A stretch of 64,000 nucleotides of DNA from assembly GCA_010093605.1 (NCBI GenBank), contig MU004197.1:434001-498000 (forward strand), given 5' to 3'. The translations under genes and the position numbers were made by a program. This document shows, in pieces, positions 44,974-56,697 of the stretch; within the stretch, counting starts at the first letter, position 1; every line of letters starts with the position of its first letter. A model generated the notes under the pieces. It was not told the origin of the DNA. It did not search any database and was given only the letters and a program-made list of their open reading frames with translations. Source of the stretch: Lophium mytilinum (lineage: Eukaryota; Ascomycota; Dothideomycetes; Mytilinidiales; Mytilinidiaceae).

Positions 44974-46112
44974 TCAGATGCCCAACCTCGCGCCTCCATC
45001 TACGCCCCGTTAGCCACCCATTCCAGACCATGCAGACACCAAAGAGGAACGACTCACCAATAATCACATTCTCCCCCGTCGAGTAGCTCGCCTTCGCTAA
45101 GTACAAATACGCCTCAGCGATATCCTCTGGCGTCGCTACGAAGCCCACCGGCAGCTTCGTGTTCGCAAACGTTTTCTGCTGCTGCTCCTCGCTCTGTCCT
45201 AGCTTGCCCCACAGCTCTGTCCTCACGAGTCCGGGGGTCACGACGTTGACTCGGATCCCTTTCTCGGCAAGGTCACCGGCTAGGCCTTTGGTCAACGAGA
45301 TGACGCCCCCGTTGAGCCCGCTGCCAGTCGCGGCGCCTTTGCCGGGCTTGAGGGCGGCAGTGCCGGAGGTGAGGGTTAAAGAGCCGCCGCGGTTGATGAT
45401 GTTGTGTTTCTTGACCGCTGGAACGAGACCTGTTAGCGCTGACTACCTACCTATACCTCGCGGACTGTAAGTCGGCAAAGATAGAAGAGAAGTAGAACAA
45501 AAAGGTACGATAACAAACGGAACAAGCATAGTAGCCGAAGAAGAATAAGAAGCATGGTAGAATAAGAAAGTAGAAAAGAAGTAGAAAAGCAGTAGAAGAA
45601 GAGTATGGAGAAAATCACCACCCACCCTTCCCGACCGTCACAGCCCCCCAAAACTTCACGCCAAAGAGATGTTTCGCATTCTCGAGATCCAGATCCTCTA
45701 GCGCCCCGCGGATGATTTTATCCACGCCGGAAAACACTACATGATCGACCGGCCCTAGCTTCTGCAGCAGTGCGACGAATGCGGCTTCATCGCGCACGTC
45801 ACCGACTTCACCAGAAGCATTAGGGGAGTCGAGGCGTTTGACAGCATCCTTGACGTGGTCTTGGTTGGATGAGATCACCGTGACTTTGGCGCCGGCGTCG
45901 AGGAAGGCGGAGGCGGCGCCGAAGCCGATGCTGCCTCGGGGGGTTAGTAGATATTTTGGGAGAGTTTAGGAGAAGAAATCTAAATTTGAACCACACTGAT
46001 AGGTTCTACATGGTAGATGATAAATTGATTTAGCGGCGAGAGGTACGTACCCAGATGTCCCGCCGACAACGATGACGGACTTGCCAACGAGTTTGTCTGC
46101 TGATTTGACCAT
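44974..46112 (-). CDS. Short-chain dehydrogenase/reductase
   Basis: Four exons (46051-46112, 45626-45930, 45058-45429, 44974-44999; introns 120, 196 and 58 bp), 254 aa. Splicing gives the cofactor loop VVGGTSGIGFGAA, a Rossmann second strand VTVISSNQ, GDVRDEAAF, and a C-terminus ENVIIGDGGARLGI typical of SDRs. The usual catalytic YxxxK is not obvious: the expected region reads GAATGSGLNGGVISLTKG, so Tyr appears replaced while Lys is kept. The enzyme may therefore be atypical or inactive as a classical SDR. Intron 2 is unusually long for this window, with a strongly pyrimidine-rich coding strand. The last exon has only 26 bp, so its call rests on the C-terminal match. Confidence 0.82.
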
Positions 46113-46578
46113 TTTGGGCGGCGCGTTTCTGTGTTAGCTAATTGTTGGGAGTGTATATTCAGAGGGGGTGGGCCGTGAGTGCTAATTATTTATGGTCGCT
46201 GAGGTTGGTGATGGCGGAATGGGTGATCTAATTTACGCGATTGAGGTTATGGCGTCAAACCCCGCAGGGATTTGAAATCAACCATCGAGACATAGGTTGA
46301 CGATATGAAGGTGATTTATTGTGTGTTTTCTTTTTCAAAGGGAGAGGTAGGTATGTCATAGCGTAACGAAGCTGACATTCTCGTCGTTGGTGTGCTAGTC
46401 ACGTGTCTAGGGCCTGACGTAGAGCATGCAAAAGACTAATGTCTAAACAAGGCGTCATGGGCTAAAATCATCTTCTCATTCTTCTTCCTGTCCTTACGGC
46501 TGGAAATGAGGGGTTAAATCGACGTGCGGAAAGCTATTTCAAGTTACGCTTAGCACAGATAAGTCACGTGCTCTTCAT
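46113..46578. other. Intergenic region
   Basis: About 470 bp between the SDR start and the 3' end of the permease gene. Contains a CACGTG site near 46400. No gene seen. Confidence 0.4.
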
Positions 46579-48432
46579 TCAACCCCACAGAATATTCAAC
46601 CTCCGCCATCCCCTAGCTTTAGGAACTTCTTCCTCAGGTCTGCTCACGATCTCGTCTAGCGCCGCACGTAAAGGCACATCATCTAGCGACAGTATCTTGG
46701 TCCTTTTGAGAAACTTCCAGCCGAAGTATGCTGTTAGTACAAGCGGTATATCCCTACACGGACGAGACGTGTTAGTACTGACTCCAACTTCATGCGTAGA
46801 CCAGAACTGAAACTCACAGATAGGCGGAGATGAAGGTAGCTTTATCCCAATTCCCCTTGATAAAGACCGTGAACCCTCCAGTCAGAAGGAAAATGATGCA
46901 AGACACCAGTGCAAACCAAGACGTGTAAGCTACATCATCGTCAGCATCGTTCACAAATAACGTAGAAGGAGTCTTACGAGTCCACCAATGATGCCACGGC
47001 AACTCCTCTCTCGCTATACCTTGCCGCTTCAATGCCTGGTGCAACCGAATATGATTCCAAGCAATGACGCTCCAGCTAATCAACACCGCAGACGCCGTGA
47101 GATCTAGGAACCAGTAAAAGACCGTCAGGGCGTTGTTCGAGAGACTCATGTATGCGAGGCAAGCGATCAGAGTCTGCGCGATAACAGCGACCCACGGAAT
47201 ACCCCATTTCGTAGTGAGCAAAAAGATACGCGGTGCCTGGTTCTTGAGCGCCAACCCGTATAAGATCCGGGTGCCAGCAAGCATACTCTGATTCCCAGCC
47301 GACCACGCGGAAGTGAGCACCACAGCGTTGATAATAGACGGAACAGCCTTGATCCCCGCGCGGGTCGCGGCCAATACAAAGGGACTCTGCGACGCGTTTC
47401 CAGAGTAGTTGTTCAGATCATCGTCAGTGCTCGGAACCACCATACCCACAATCAGAACCGCGAGGATATAGAAGATCGTCACCCTCGCAAAAACCCTCTT
47501 ACACGCTTTCGGAATATTCTGCCGCGGATTCTGCGTCTCAGCCGCCGCAACCGACAAGCTCTCAATCCCCGAAAATGAGTACACCGCGTTATTCATCACA
47601 GCCCAAAACCCCAGAAAGCGGCCCCAAGCCCCCGGGATCTCAAGGTACTGCGCAAACGGCCCCGGGTGGTTCCAATACCGGAACCCGATTCGTCCTTGCC
47701 CAGGAACCCCGCCGAGGTCAATCACCAAGCCCATAAGAATAATCCCCACAATCAGCATTATCTTCAAGATGGCGAGCCAGAACTCGATCTCGCCATACAC
47801 CCCAATGAAGATAATGCCCACCAGAAACGTGAGCACGATGAAGATGGTGATCCACAGCGCCGCGTACTTCTCGGTCCAGAACTGGATTAGCACGAGCGCG
47901 GCGGAGATCTCGGCGGGCACGGAGAGGTAGGCGCCGTACACGACGTTCCAGCCGACGGCGAAGCCCAACGCGGGGTCGAAGAGGAATTCGGCGTGGCGTA
48001 CGAAGGAGCCGGTGACGGGGAAGAGGGCGGAGGTCTCGCCGAGGGCGAATTGCACGGAGCAGACGACGGCGCCGATGAGGGCGTAGCCGAGGAGGGCGCC
48101 GAGGGGGCCGCCGGTTTGGAGAGCGCCGCCGAGGGAGAGGAAGAGACCTGTGCCCTGGGGGTGTGTTAAGAGGGTAGATGAGAAATTGTTTGGTTTTGCG
48201 TAATTGATGAGATAGACTTCGCACGTGACGATGTTTATATAGTGGAAGGGTAGAAAGAACTTACAATTGCGCCTGCTAGAGCTATCATCTGAATATGTCT
48301 CTGCTTCAAAGACCGCGATAGATTCTTCTCCTCTTGGTCCTCGACGATATGCTGTTTTTCGAAATCTGCATCGTCGAATTCCGCACCCCTGCTTGGCGCA
48401 AGCTCGATGCCATGATTGTCTAAATTGGCCAT
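46579..48432 (-). CDS. Amino-acid permease (APC superfamily, yeast AAT type)
   Basis: Four exons (48265-48432, 46978-48154, 46818-46929, 46579-46753; introns 110, 48 and 64 bp), 543 aa. The first splice joins RHIQMIALAGAI to GTGLFLSLGGAL, the family signature on helix one. About twelve hydrophobic helices follow, with the FSGIESLSVAAAETQNPRQN stretch of helix six and its loop. Splicing of intron 2 restores WWTPYTSWF, and intron 3 leads to the usual cytosolic tail (DIPLVLTAYFGWKFLKRTK). By family this is a proton-coupled plasma-membrane amino-acid importer; specificity is unknown. A longer unspliced frame to 48463 exists but lacks the conserved N-terminus. The coding strand is C-rich at the start and G-rich later. 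Confidence 0.93.
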
Positions 48433-48987
48433 TCTCGCGTCGGGGAAGGTTAAGACGAAACACTACAGCTTCAACATGCTGGACAGAACTTGTTGAAGTA
48501 GAGGAGGCTGAGGAAAAGAAGACGCGATGTCGTGATATCGCGGCGGAATAGCGGTGGTTCGCAGGATTATACCTTATTGCACCACCTGCCGTAGTTGGGA
48601 TAGCGTTAAGTCTAGCGAGCGATACTAGAACGACTATAGCTTACGCCCGGCAAGCCCTGCCAGAACCGGTGAAGTTAGAGTATGGCGTAGCCGTGATTGG
48701 ATGAAGTCGAGAAAATGGCTTGAATTAGTTACTCGCAATTTTTTTCGGGCGAAACGAAGGTGCGGTCAAGCTTAGTTATATGTTAAATATGCTTTCGCAC
48801 GAAAGATTTGAGAAATATATTATTGGTAAAAAGGCGAGCTCTTTTAGAGCTCTAGTGACCGAAAGCGAACCTTCCGTAAAGCTTGCGAGACTAGAAATGC
48901 GAGGATGACCGAAATGAGTAACCGTACCACGCAACTCCACACCCTCTACCACCCACTCTCTACAAAGGCAACCCCCAACAAACCCCT
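48433..48987. other. Intergenic region, permease promoter and laccase 3' side
   Basis: About 555 bp. The stretch near 48770-48860 is AT-rich. No extra gene recognised. Confidence 0.4.
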
Positions 48988-50847
48988 TTAAGCAGACCAA
49001 CGCCCGTCACGCCTCTCTTTGCCCTGCTTAACAACCAGCGACCCATACCCATCCGTGTTCGTGTTGAAAATAGTGGGGCAGTTCGCAGTCGCCTCAACAC
49101 TAGCCAAATTTCCCTTCACCGCGCCAGCACAATTCCCCTTCGCCTCCTTCCCGTTACTCCAGCAGAGCCACTGCCCTGCAGCCGGGATAGCTTGGCTCTT
49201 CTGTAGCTGCGTTGGGGCCTCAACCAGCGTAGCCGCCATGCCAGCCGCAAGATGCCAGTCGATGTGACAATGGAAGAACCAAACGCCAGGGTTGTCAGCT
49301 CTGAAACGCAGCACGAAGTAGCCTTTCGCGGGTACGACTGCGACGTCGCGTTTCATTGGTATAGTAGGGAAGTTCTTAGTGTTGCCATCCCAGACACCAG
49401 TGCCACGGGCAACGACTTGGTACTCGTGACCGTGCATGTGCATTGGATGAGGGTGCGACTCTGGGTTCGTGAGCACGATCTCGATGATACTGTTGGCAGC
49501 GAGGACGGAGGCGGCGGCACCGATACCGTAGGTTGCGGGGTTATTGGCATCGGGCCCGGTTGTGAGGGCTGTGTACAGAGAAGGTACTTCGGGCTCAACC
49601 CAGGGTTGTTGGGCAAGAGAGATACTGGAGGTTGTCAGTCTGGGAAGAAGTTTGGAGAGAATCAACGCATACCGTGATCCAATACCAGGATAGTTCTTCT
49701 GATTGATGTACCACTTGATTTTCTGATCCGGTGCTCCTAGTAACTTCTGGCCATCGAGTGGCTGCAGGGTAAAATCATCGAGAGTCGTGGATGGGGACAG
49801 TGAAGGATTGGAGATGACGGAGCCAAGCATCGGTAAAATGACCCCTCCCGACTTGTAGAGACATTTTCCGGTGTAGTCCGTTTTGAAGCCAGATGGAACT
49901 GAGTCGAACATATCGGTCGCCATCTTCACCAAGTACCCGACACTGTTCTTTGGGTTCGCCAAACCTTGAATCACGATATCGTAGCGTTGTCCAGCGCAGA
50001 TGGTGATGGCCGATGTTGTCTTTGGAACGACTGGGATATCGGATTAGGTTACTTGAGCCTTTTGATACACTGATGTAATGGAACTTACCGTGAACGCCGT
50101 CAATGCCAACAACCGTTATATCGTGGTTTTCTGTGAAGTTTGAGTACTTCAACCGCGTTGTTGAACAAGGGACAGCTTACGGAACTGAATGGACGAGCAG
50201 GAGAGAGCACCCATATTGACGATCCTGAGTAGGTATTTCTTGCCGGGTTCGAATGTGATATCCGGAGGCGTGGAGGAGTCATTGACCAGCATAGAGTCTG
50301 GAATGGGGAGAACGCCTGTAGGGTTATCAGGGCTCAAATACTTGTGCAGCAGCACGGGCATCTGTTCATGATACCAATCAGAGACGCTGAAATGAACTTG
50401 TTCATCAACTCCAAGGCTCTTCTCCCATGCTGGGTCGTGCACAATCATCTGGCCACGGAAACCGTCGGGGTATTGTCCTTTGTCATGGCTATGATACCAG
50501 AAGGTTCCGGCTGGGTAGGCCGTGAATTGGTATGTGTACTCGCCACCAGGTGGAATGGAGCACTGCGATACACCGACAGGGCCGTCGGAGGGACTAGTGC
50601 CAACTTGAAGCATGCCGTGGAAATGAATGGACGTGGTCTCGTTGCCGAGGAGGTTCCTGGCTTTCACAATAACGGTGTCGCCCAAGTCGGCCTCGATGAT
50701 TGGAAGGGGCCATTGCTTGTTCATGGCGATGACAGGACGCGAGAATCCATCTGGCGCAGCATTGACCCAAGTAATGTCGAAATTGTACGTGACAGTTTTA
50801 GCTAGACAGCTAACGAAGAAAGCAAAGAAGATAAGGATCGAAGACAT
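48988..50847 (-). CDS. Secreted multicopper oxidase (laccase/Fet3-like)
   Basis: Four exons (50181-50847, 50089-50130, 49673-50030, 48988-49624; introns 50, 58 and 48 bp), 567 aa. Signal peptide MSSILIFFAFFVSCLA, then three cupredoxin domains. All four copper motifs are present: HFHG (75-78), WYHSH (118-121), HPMHMHGH (415-422) and HCHIDWHLAAGM (474-485) with Met as the axial type-1 position, implying a moderate redox potential. The N-terminal domain (ITWVNAAPDGFSRPVIAMN, GQYPDGFRGQMIVHDP) resembles Fet3-type ferroxidases more than basidiomycete laccases, but there is no C-terminal membrane anchor. It likely oxidises phenols or pigment precursors outside the cell; ferroxidase activity is an alternative. 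The 13-codon exon 2 is fixed by NHDITVVGIDGVHVVP. Confidence 0.92.
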
Positions 50848-52319
50848 GGTTGAAGCCAGCAAACGAGAAAAGAAAGGAACAAAACGAGGTGCGATGTGAG
50901 AAAAAACCAAGCCTACAAGATCACCATGCAATTTATACCCCATTATCCCATTCCCTCAGTCCCCCCCATCGGCGATTTCCTGGCGCCGTTGACGGCATCT
51001 CTCCGGTCGTCAAGAGGTAGAGCTGAAGAATCCACCAGCAATAGCAGGCAAGGCGTGGTTAGCAGTAAGGCCAAGTTCCATAAGAAATATCGCGGCGAGG
51101 GCGAGCAAAGCCACATCCAGGAACCGGAAGGGACTGCGGCGAAGGATATGCCATGGGGATCCGTCATAGGAAGCCCCATGTCACTAGGGCTCACAATGCG
51201 TTTCTGGTAATTGGGCCATGGGTCGAGACATGCAGGTTGGGTGCAGAGATTCAATCTCCTTGGGACGAGGTACAGCATGCATCGGAAACTGAGACCGCTG
51301 CACAGATGTCTGTGCTTCCGATGAGGATCTTGAGTTACCACGGAGAAGAAAAGAAGACGTTGGATTGGTTCCGGGAAGTTTAAATCAGTAGCCGAGAGAG
51401 CGGCAAAAGATACCTGCGTCATGTTGAGTACCACAGCACGGCCTAATGCTGCGGCTCTGATTAATTTGGGCATCCTGATGGTTTGGTAGCGAATCCTGTG
51501 TTCCGTGAAGGACCCGATGGCGGGATGGGTCATTGAGTCTACATCCTTCGATTGGTGGTGCAAGATCGAGCAACTGGATTTCCACGCAAGGAAAAAAAGG
51601 CGACAGCACAAAATCAAGCTTTGGGATAAGCCTTTCCAGGTATATGGATGAGATGGATGAGATGGCGGAGATGGCGAGGAAAGGCGTTGATTAGTTCTCG
51701 TCGCGCGTCTCGGGAGGGGCTGCGGAACCGGGCCGGTCCAGCTGCAGATGCGCTTCAGATCTCATATTCCCGAAGACCCTGACAAGTCAACCTCACGTTT
51801 TTGACGTTGTGCATCTCGCCGATTGATTTTCAAGTCGGGGCCTAGATCATAGTGGGACAGTGGATAGGGCTTGATACCCAGCCGGCGGGATTGTTGCGCG
51901 GAGGTCGCAGCCACGAGCTGAATGTGAGCATTGGAGCGGACGAGTTGCGGAAAATCCGATGCGAATCTGCAACACAGCTCTTTGGGAAGCACCGATGCAA
52001 GAGGAGTGCTCGAAAGAGTTTAGGAGATATGCCTCTGTTTACAGGCACGCGTGTACGCGTCGTGATCCCCTGCGTCATAGATCAAGTTATGTCCGCTAAT
52101 CCCGCTGCCAACTTTCCACTGAAGCAGCAACAATACCCAGGAACTATCCTTATACTATACCAGATATGGGATAGAAGCTAGGTTAGATCAACGCGTCAGA
52201 AAGCTTAGGATTCCGGCTACCGATCTTTCTGCGTTTTATCTCCTGTTCCTCTCAACCTTGTCGTATCGTACATTCTACCCTGAACCAGGGCAACCACAAC
52301 ACTCACAAGCCTCGTTACA
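50848..52319. other. Divergent intergenic region
   Basis: About 1.5 kb between the divergent oxidase and CDF genes. Frames up to 224 aa on the minus strand near 50943-51617 show no motif and overlap the likely oxidase promoter. A GGATGAGAT-type short repeat lies near 51645. Confidence 0.4.
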
Positions 52320-54057
52320 ATGGTAGCCTCGCGCCACAGGGAGCTCACCTCGGCCCCTTCATATAGGAATACTGACAAGTATGACCGAGACGATGTGGAA
52401 GATGGTCGCAAAGCGTCGTCGCGACTACGCTTCCGAGATGCCATCGAAGCCACCATCGACATGCAAAGAGCGAAGGAGTTCAAGCAAAAACTCATTGATG
52501 GGATCAATCATGACGAACTAGAAAGCTATCGAAAAAGTGATGAAGAGGTTGGAGCCGTTTACATTCGGATGTCTGCGACTACTAACATAATCGCAGCTAA
52601 AAGATATCAAGAATAAGAAAGTACGCCATTTTTACGAAGACCAAAACGAACGACTTGACGATTGGATGGAAGTCGACACAGTCGTTAGGACGTTGGCGGA
52701 CGATGTTGTCGACAGCATGAACCCACGCGATCTGGATCACGACGGCGTCGCCGAGGCCGGAGGTCCGCTCCAAGGCAGCGGAGGAAACGTGGAATGTTTC
52801 TTGCCCGATGAAGTGCGCGAGAAAAGGCGGAAAGAAGCGCGGTCTGCGAGATTGGCTATCAATGTGAGACAATCTCCTTTCGGGCAGACCCACGTGACGT
52901 CCACTCACCCTTTCAGATCAATGTCGTGGCAAACATTCTTCTTCTGGCTGCCAAGTGCATTGCGGCTGGCTATTCTTCATCCCTTTCGCTCATTGCGTCT
53001 CTCGTCGACTCAGCTCTAGACCTGCTGTGCACGCTGATAATATGGAGCACGAATAAGCTGGTGGCTTGGAAATTGAAAAGCTTGAAGACCAAATTCCCGG
53101 TGCGTTGCTCATATATAACATTGACTAATAGTACACTGGATTAACGGGCGTTCAGGTTGGCCGACGTCGATTAGAACCAATAGGCATCCTAGTTTTCTCC
53201 ATCGTGAGTTCTTATTCCCGGCTTCCGAGACATGCGCTTATACCGGTTGTCAAAGATTATGGTCATTTCATTCATGCAGATTTTGGAAGAGTCTTTTGAG
53301 CAGTTACTCCCTAGTGGAAAGCACAAAGTGACTCGGCTACCGCCAGTTGCCATTGGCGCTATGGTCAGCACGATCGTTGTCAAGGGCATCATTTGGTTCG
53401 GCTGCATCCGGGTCAAGACCACCCAAGTTCAAGCACTTGCGCAAGGTAAGGACTGCCAGATCTAATATCTTTATTCGATGTTGATGATATTCCCAGATTG
53501 CAAGACCGACGTCTTCTTCAACACCCTCTCCCTTCTCTTCCCAGTGATTGGCTACCAACTCGATATATGGTGGCTTGATCCCGTGGGAGCCGCGCTATTG
53601 TCTCTCTTCATCATCTTCGATTGGGGCAAAACGTGCTTCGAGAACGTTTCGCGTCTCACTGGAGTCGCTGCACCGGAACGCATTGCTCGAAAGATGATGT
53701 TTCTGGCCTGGAGATTCGCTCCCGTGGTTGATGGCTACAAAGATGTGAAGACTTATCACGCCGGCGATGGAGTTTGGGTTGAGATGGACGTTCTGCTCGA
53801 TGAGCAAACACCGCTCAGGAAAGCGCATGACGTGGCAGAAACTTTGCAGTATTGTTGTGAAGGTCAGCGATGATATACTACTGAATTGCGACAAAGCTGA
53901 CGTGGAGTTCCTAGGTCTCGGAGAAGTAGATCGGGCGTTCGTATCTATGGATTGTATGTTCATATCATTTCCTTTCTTTTCTTACCTACGAAATCCCAAG
54001 CTTACAATTTTAGATGCATTTCAGGGCCCTTCTGGACACGCTACGGAAAATATCTAG
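52320..54057 (+). CDS. Cation diffusion facilitator (Mn-type CDF transporter)
   Basis: Eight exons (52320-52547, 52597-52863, 52917-53099, 53156-53203, 53256-53445, 53497-53862, 53915-53953, 54014-54057), 454 aa, the most intron-rich gene here (seven introns of 49-60 bp). A polar N-terminus of ~165 residues precedes six transmembrane helices. The metal-site motifs are DSALD (196-200) in helix two and DCKTD (306-310) in helix five; DxxxD in both is typical of manganese CDFs, while zinc members have HxxxD. The cytosolic C-terminal domain ends VDRAFVSMDYAF..., restored by the last two splices. It would export Mn2+ from the cytosol into an organelle or out of the cell. The splice chain is convincing because every junction keeps the family sequence in frame. 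Confidence 0.92.
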
Positions 54058-54103
54058 ACACGTAGTAGTTGTAAAATATCTAGACACGTAGTAGTTGTAA
54101 AAT
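54047..54103. repeat. 26-bp tandem duplication across the CDF stop codon
   Basis: Two adjacent copies of AAAATATCTAGACACGTAG plus TAGTTGT; the first contains the TAG stop of the CDF gene, so the second copy begins just downstream. Confidence 0.9.
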
Positions 54104-54449
54104 ATGTACTTATTACTCTTTAACCATTTATCGGGGCCCAAAAGAGAAGGCGAATTCATATTTCTTCGCTAGGATTCCACTTTTGCGCGCTGCGTTCCTG
54201 CCTTGAGATCTTTATGTGGACAAGGTGAGCTGCTCCTTCTCTAGCAAGCGCGCCTCTCCTCCTAAAATCTCCACCCTGCCCTTGGGAATACCTCGCTACG
54301 TTCCATCAACGCTCGGCCATCCTCAGCTCTTCCATCCTAGCTGCTATCGCTCAAGGCTCCTCCGAAATCAGCCTCTGGTACAGCATCACCTCCAAACCGA
54401 ATCGTTCTTGCAAATCTGAACTCCGTCCCAAACTCGCCACGATTCCGCA

Positions 54450-54824
54450 ATGATTATACCATTTTGGTGGCGCATTCGCCTACATAGGATTACGAAACGG
54501 GAGGAAGCTTTTGCTAGGAGGAGGAGAAGGCTTCAAGTCCAGGTACGTGCATATCCAACCCGGTCAACCCTGTTTTGACTTAGATTGGCACCTGGATTAG
54601 CCTTGATTCTCAGAAAGCAATCTTAGAGATCAATCTGAAGTTCCTACAAAGCTAACTAAAACGTGTAGGCGGAATGTCACCAACGAGACAACGTTCATTA
54701 CGAACGAAACTACGGTGATCACAGGTTACGGTCGTCTCCCAAGCTGTCTGGAGAGCTCCGAGTTCGAACACGAGGCGCGGCCAACCACCGACCATCCGAG
54801 TACTTTTCTGTTTCCGCATGGTGA
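54450..54824 (+). CDS. Hypothetical small basic protein
   Basis: Possible two-exon gene (54450-54542 and 54669-54824; 126-bp intron with GTACGT donor and CTAACT-type branch point), 82 aa. It begins MIIPFWWRIRLHRI and has an Arg-rich stretch. Good splice signals are the main support; there is no recognised motif and no homologue in the window. Could be a short-lived or chance gene. Confidence 0.3.
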
Positions 54825-55623
54825 AATTGGGGGCCTACGTTTGCTGGCATAAGGAAGGCAACATTCTGGTCAACGACGGCTGGGATTTCTGGAAACCTGT
54901 AGTCTCATTCGATGACCTGGAGCGAGTAGGATTTTGTGGAACCCTTGCCGTTGTTTCCCTACCTAAGTTCTTCCTATACCTCATTCATTGGGTCGACTCT
55001 TCAAACCTTCAATGCAATGATTCAAAATTCCAGAAAGCATCACGTGACCAGTGTTCATGAGCGCTTAGTCATCTGAATCTCAACCTCATTCCTCAGCTCT
55101 CCGCCTTTCCTTTCATCTCAGATCCAACAACACAGCTATCATACTCCCTGGTTTGGGTAACATCTCTTCACTTGTGAACTGTCTTCTTCCCTCTGCCGGT
55201 TTCTGAGAGAAATATCTCCACATACAAGGGGTTCCAAGTGGTGAGTCACTCCCGCGATTTGTTCTCCACAAAGCGCAGCCACATTCGTATATGTACAACT
55301 TCTCTCCAGAAAGAGTTTAAAACATTCTTGAAATGCTACAAAGCATTCTGTGCATTGCGATGACTCTTCGATATCCCGGCAAGCTGAAACCCGGATCAGG
55401 AGTAGTGCCATGAACCTTGCCTAGTAAAAGTGACCTGGAATACACAATATCAGCCACGAAGCTGTCTGGTTCTCTATAAAAGCTCATAAAACATCCTCCG
55501 TTTAATATTCGTAACATCTCGTCTCCCAATCTCTAACCCTGCTTCATTTCTCAGGAATCTAAATCCTTCTTATCCACCCCATCAACCTCCCAACCCATCC
55601 CACACCTCGCCCACCCCATCAAC
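54825..55623. other. Intergenic region
   Basis: About 800 bp with a GTCACGTGAC-like site near 55043 and a pyrimidine-rich leader directly before the next ATG. No gene supported. Confidence 0.4.
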
Positions 55624-56697
55624 ATGGCTCCCCAAATCACAACAGCAGAGGACCTAGAATCATACATCACCGCCCTCACCGCCACCGGCATCCCAACCGA
55701 GCCCTACAAATCCATCGACCTCCTCACCGGCGGCACCGCAAACTACGTGTGGCGCCTGACGATGCACTCCGGCGGCACTGTCATCGTCAAGCACGCCGAG
55801 CCCTTCGTCGCCTCAAACCCCTCTATGGCCTTCCCCGTCAACCGCATGGACTTCGAAGCCCGCGCGCTCCACTCCCTCCCACCCCTCCTCCTCGCCGCCG
55901 GCGCCCCCGCAAGGGTCCAGCCCGTCCCCCTCATCGAGTACGTCGCAGCCGACCACATGCTGTGGATCGCCGACGGCGGCCCGCGGCACCTGAAAGACGC
56001 GTATAGCGATCCAGCACTCGATGTGCCGGCGCTGGGTCGCGATATCGGAACGTGGCTCGCGACCCTGCACCTCGCGACGGCGTCAACGGATATCGGCGAT
56101 AATCGGACGGGGAAGTTTATCTATAGACACGCGTACCGCAATCTGCACACCGCGTTTGAGAAGTTTGGGTTTGATACGGCGTTGGCGGAGAAGGTGGATG
56201 CGGAGTTTGGGGCGCTGCTTGCGAGCGATGATGAGGTGGTTTGTCATGGGGATTTCTGGCCTGGGAATGTTCTTGTTGCGGATGATGGCGGGTTGACGAT
56301 CGCGGATTGGGAGATGGTGCGGAGGGGGTGTGGGGCGACGGATGTGGGGCAGTTTGCTGCGGAGGCGTTTTTGCTAGATCGGTTTAGGGGGTGGAGGGGG
56401 TTGAGGGGGGCCTTTCTTGGGGCGTTTATGCGGGCGCGCGGAGGGAAGGTGGATAAGGGGCTTTTGAGAAGGGTAGCGGTACATTGGGGTGTGCATATTG
56501 CGTATTGGCCGACGAGGGTTGAGTGGGGAAATAAGGAGGAGACGAGGGAGCTGGTTGCGATTGGGGTTAAGGTGCTGACGCAAGTGCTCGAGGAGGATTG
56601 GGAGGGGCTGGTAAAGGGGGAACTTTTCGATGGTCTCGAGGGCGTCTCGGACTTGTTTCGAAGATCCAAAGTCGATGTTGAGGTTCAAGTGGTGTAG
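55624..56697 (+). CDS. APH/choline-kinase-fold phosphotransferase
   Basis: Intronless, 357 aa. A kinase-like fold with ATP-binding Lys56 (VIVKHAE) and Glu79, the Brenner motif HGDFWPGN with catalytic Asp210 and Asn215, and the metal-binding Asp228 (IADWE). The fold covers aminoglycoside phosphotransferases, choline kinases, methylthioribose kinases and fructosamine kinases; sequence does not fix the substrate, and drug resistance should not be assumed. The start follows a long pyrimidine-rich leader with A at -3. The last ~12 codons (RRSKVDVEVQVV) and the stop lie inside a dispersed repeat, so the native C-terminus may have been replaced. C-rich at the 5' half, strongly G-rich at the 3' half. 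Confidence 0.88.
   Translation: MAPQITTAEDLESYITALTATGIPTEPYKSIDLLTGGTANYVWRLTMHSGGTVIVKHAEPFVASNPSMAFPVNRMDFEARALHSLPPLLLAAGAPARVQPVPLIEYVAADHMLWIADGGPRHLKDAYSDPALDVPALGRDIGTWLATLHLATASTDIGDNRTGKFIYRHAYRNLHTAFEKFGFDTALAEKVDAEFGALLASDDEVVCHGDFWPGNVLVADDGGLTIADWEMVRRGCGATDVGQFAAEAFLLDRFRGWRGLRGAFLGAFMRARGGKVDKGLLRRVAVHWGVHIAYWPTRVEWGNKEETRELVAIGVKVLTQVLEEDWEGLVKGELFDGLEGVSDLFRRSKVDVEVQVV

Noticed and set aside
12361-50847. Four introns (derlin 51 bp, second PAN gene 54 bp, permease 48 bp, oxidase 48 bp) are multiples of three without in-frame stops
   Set aside because: About one in seven introns of this size would be so by chance; four of roughly 37 is no excess. Splicing restores conserved motifs in each case.
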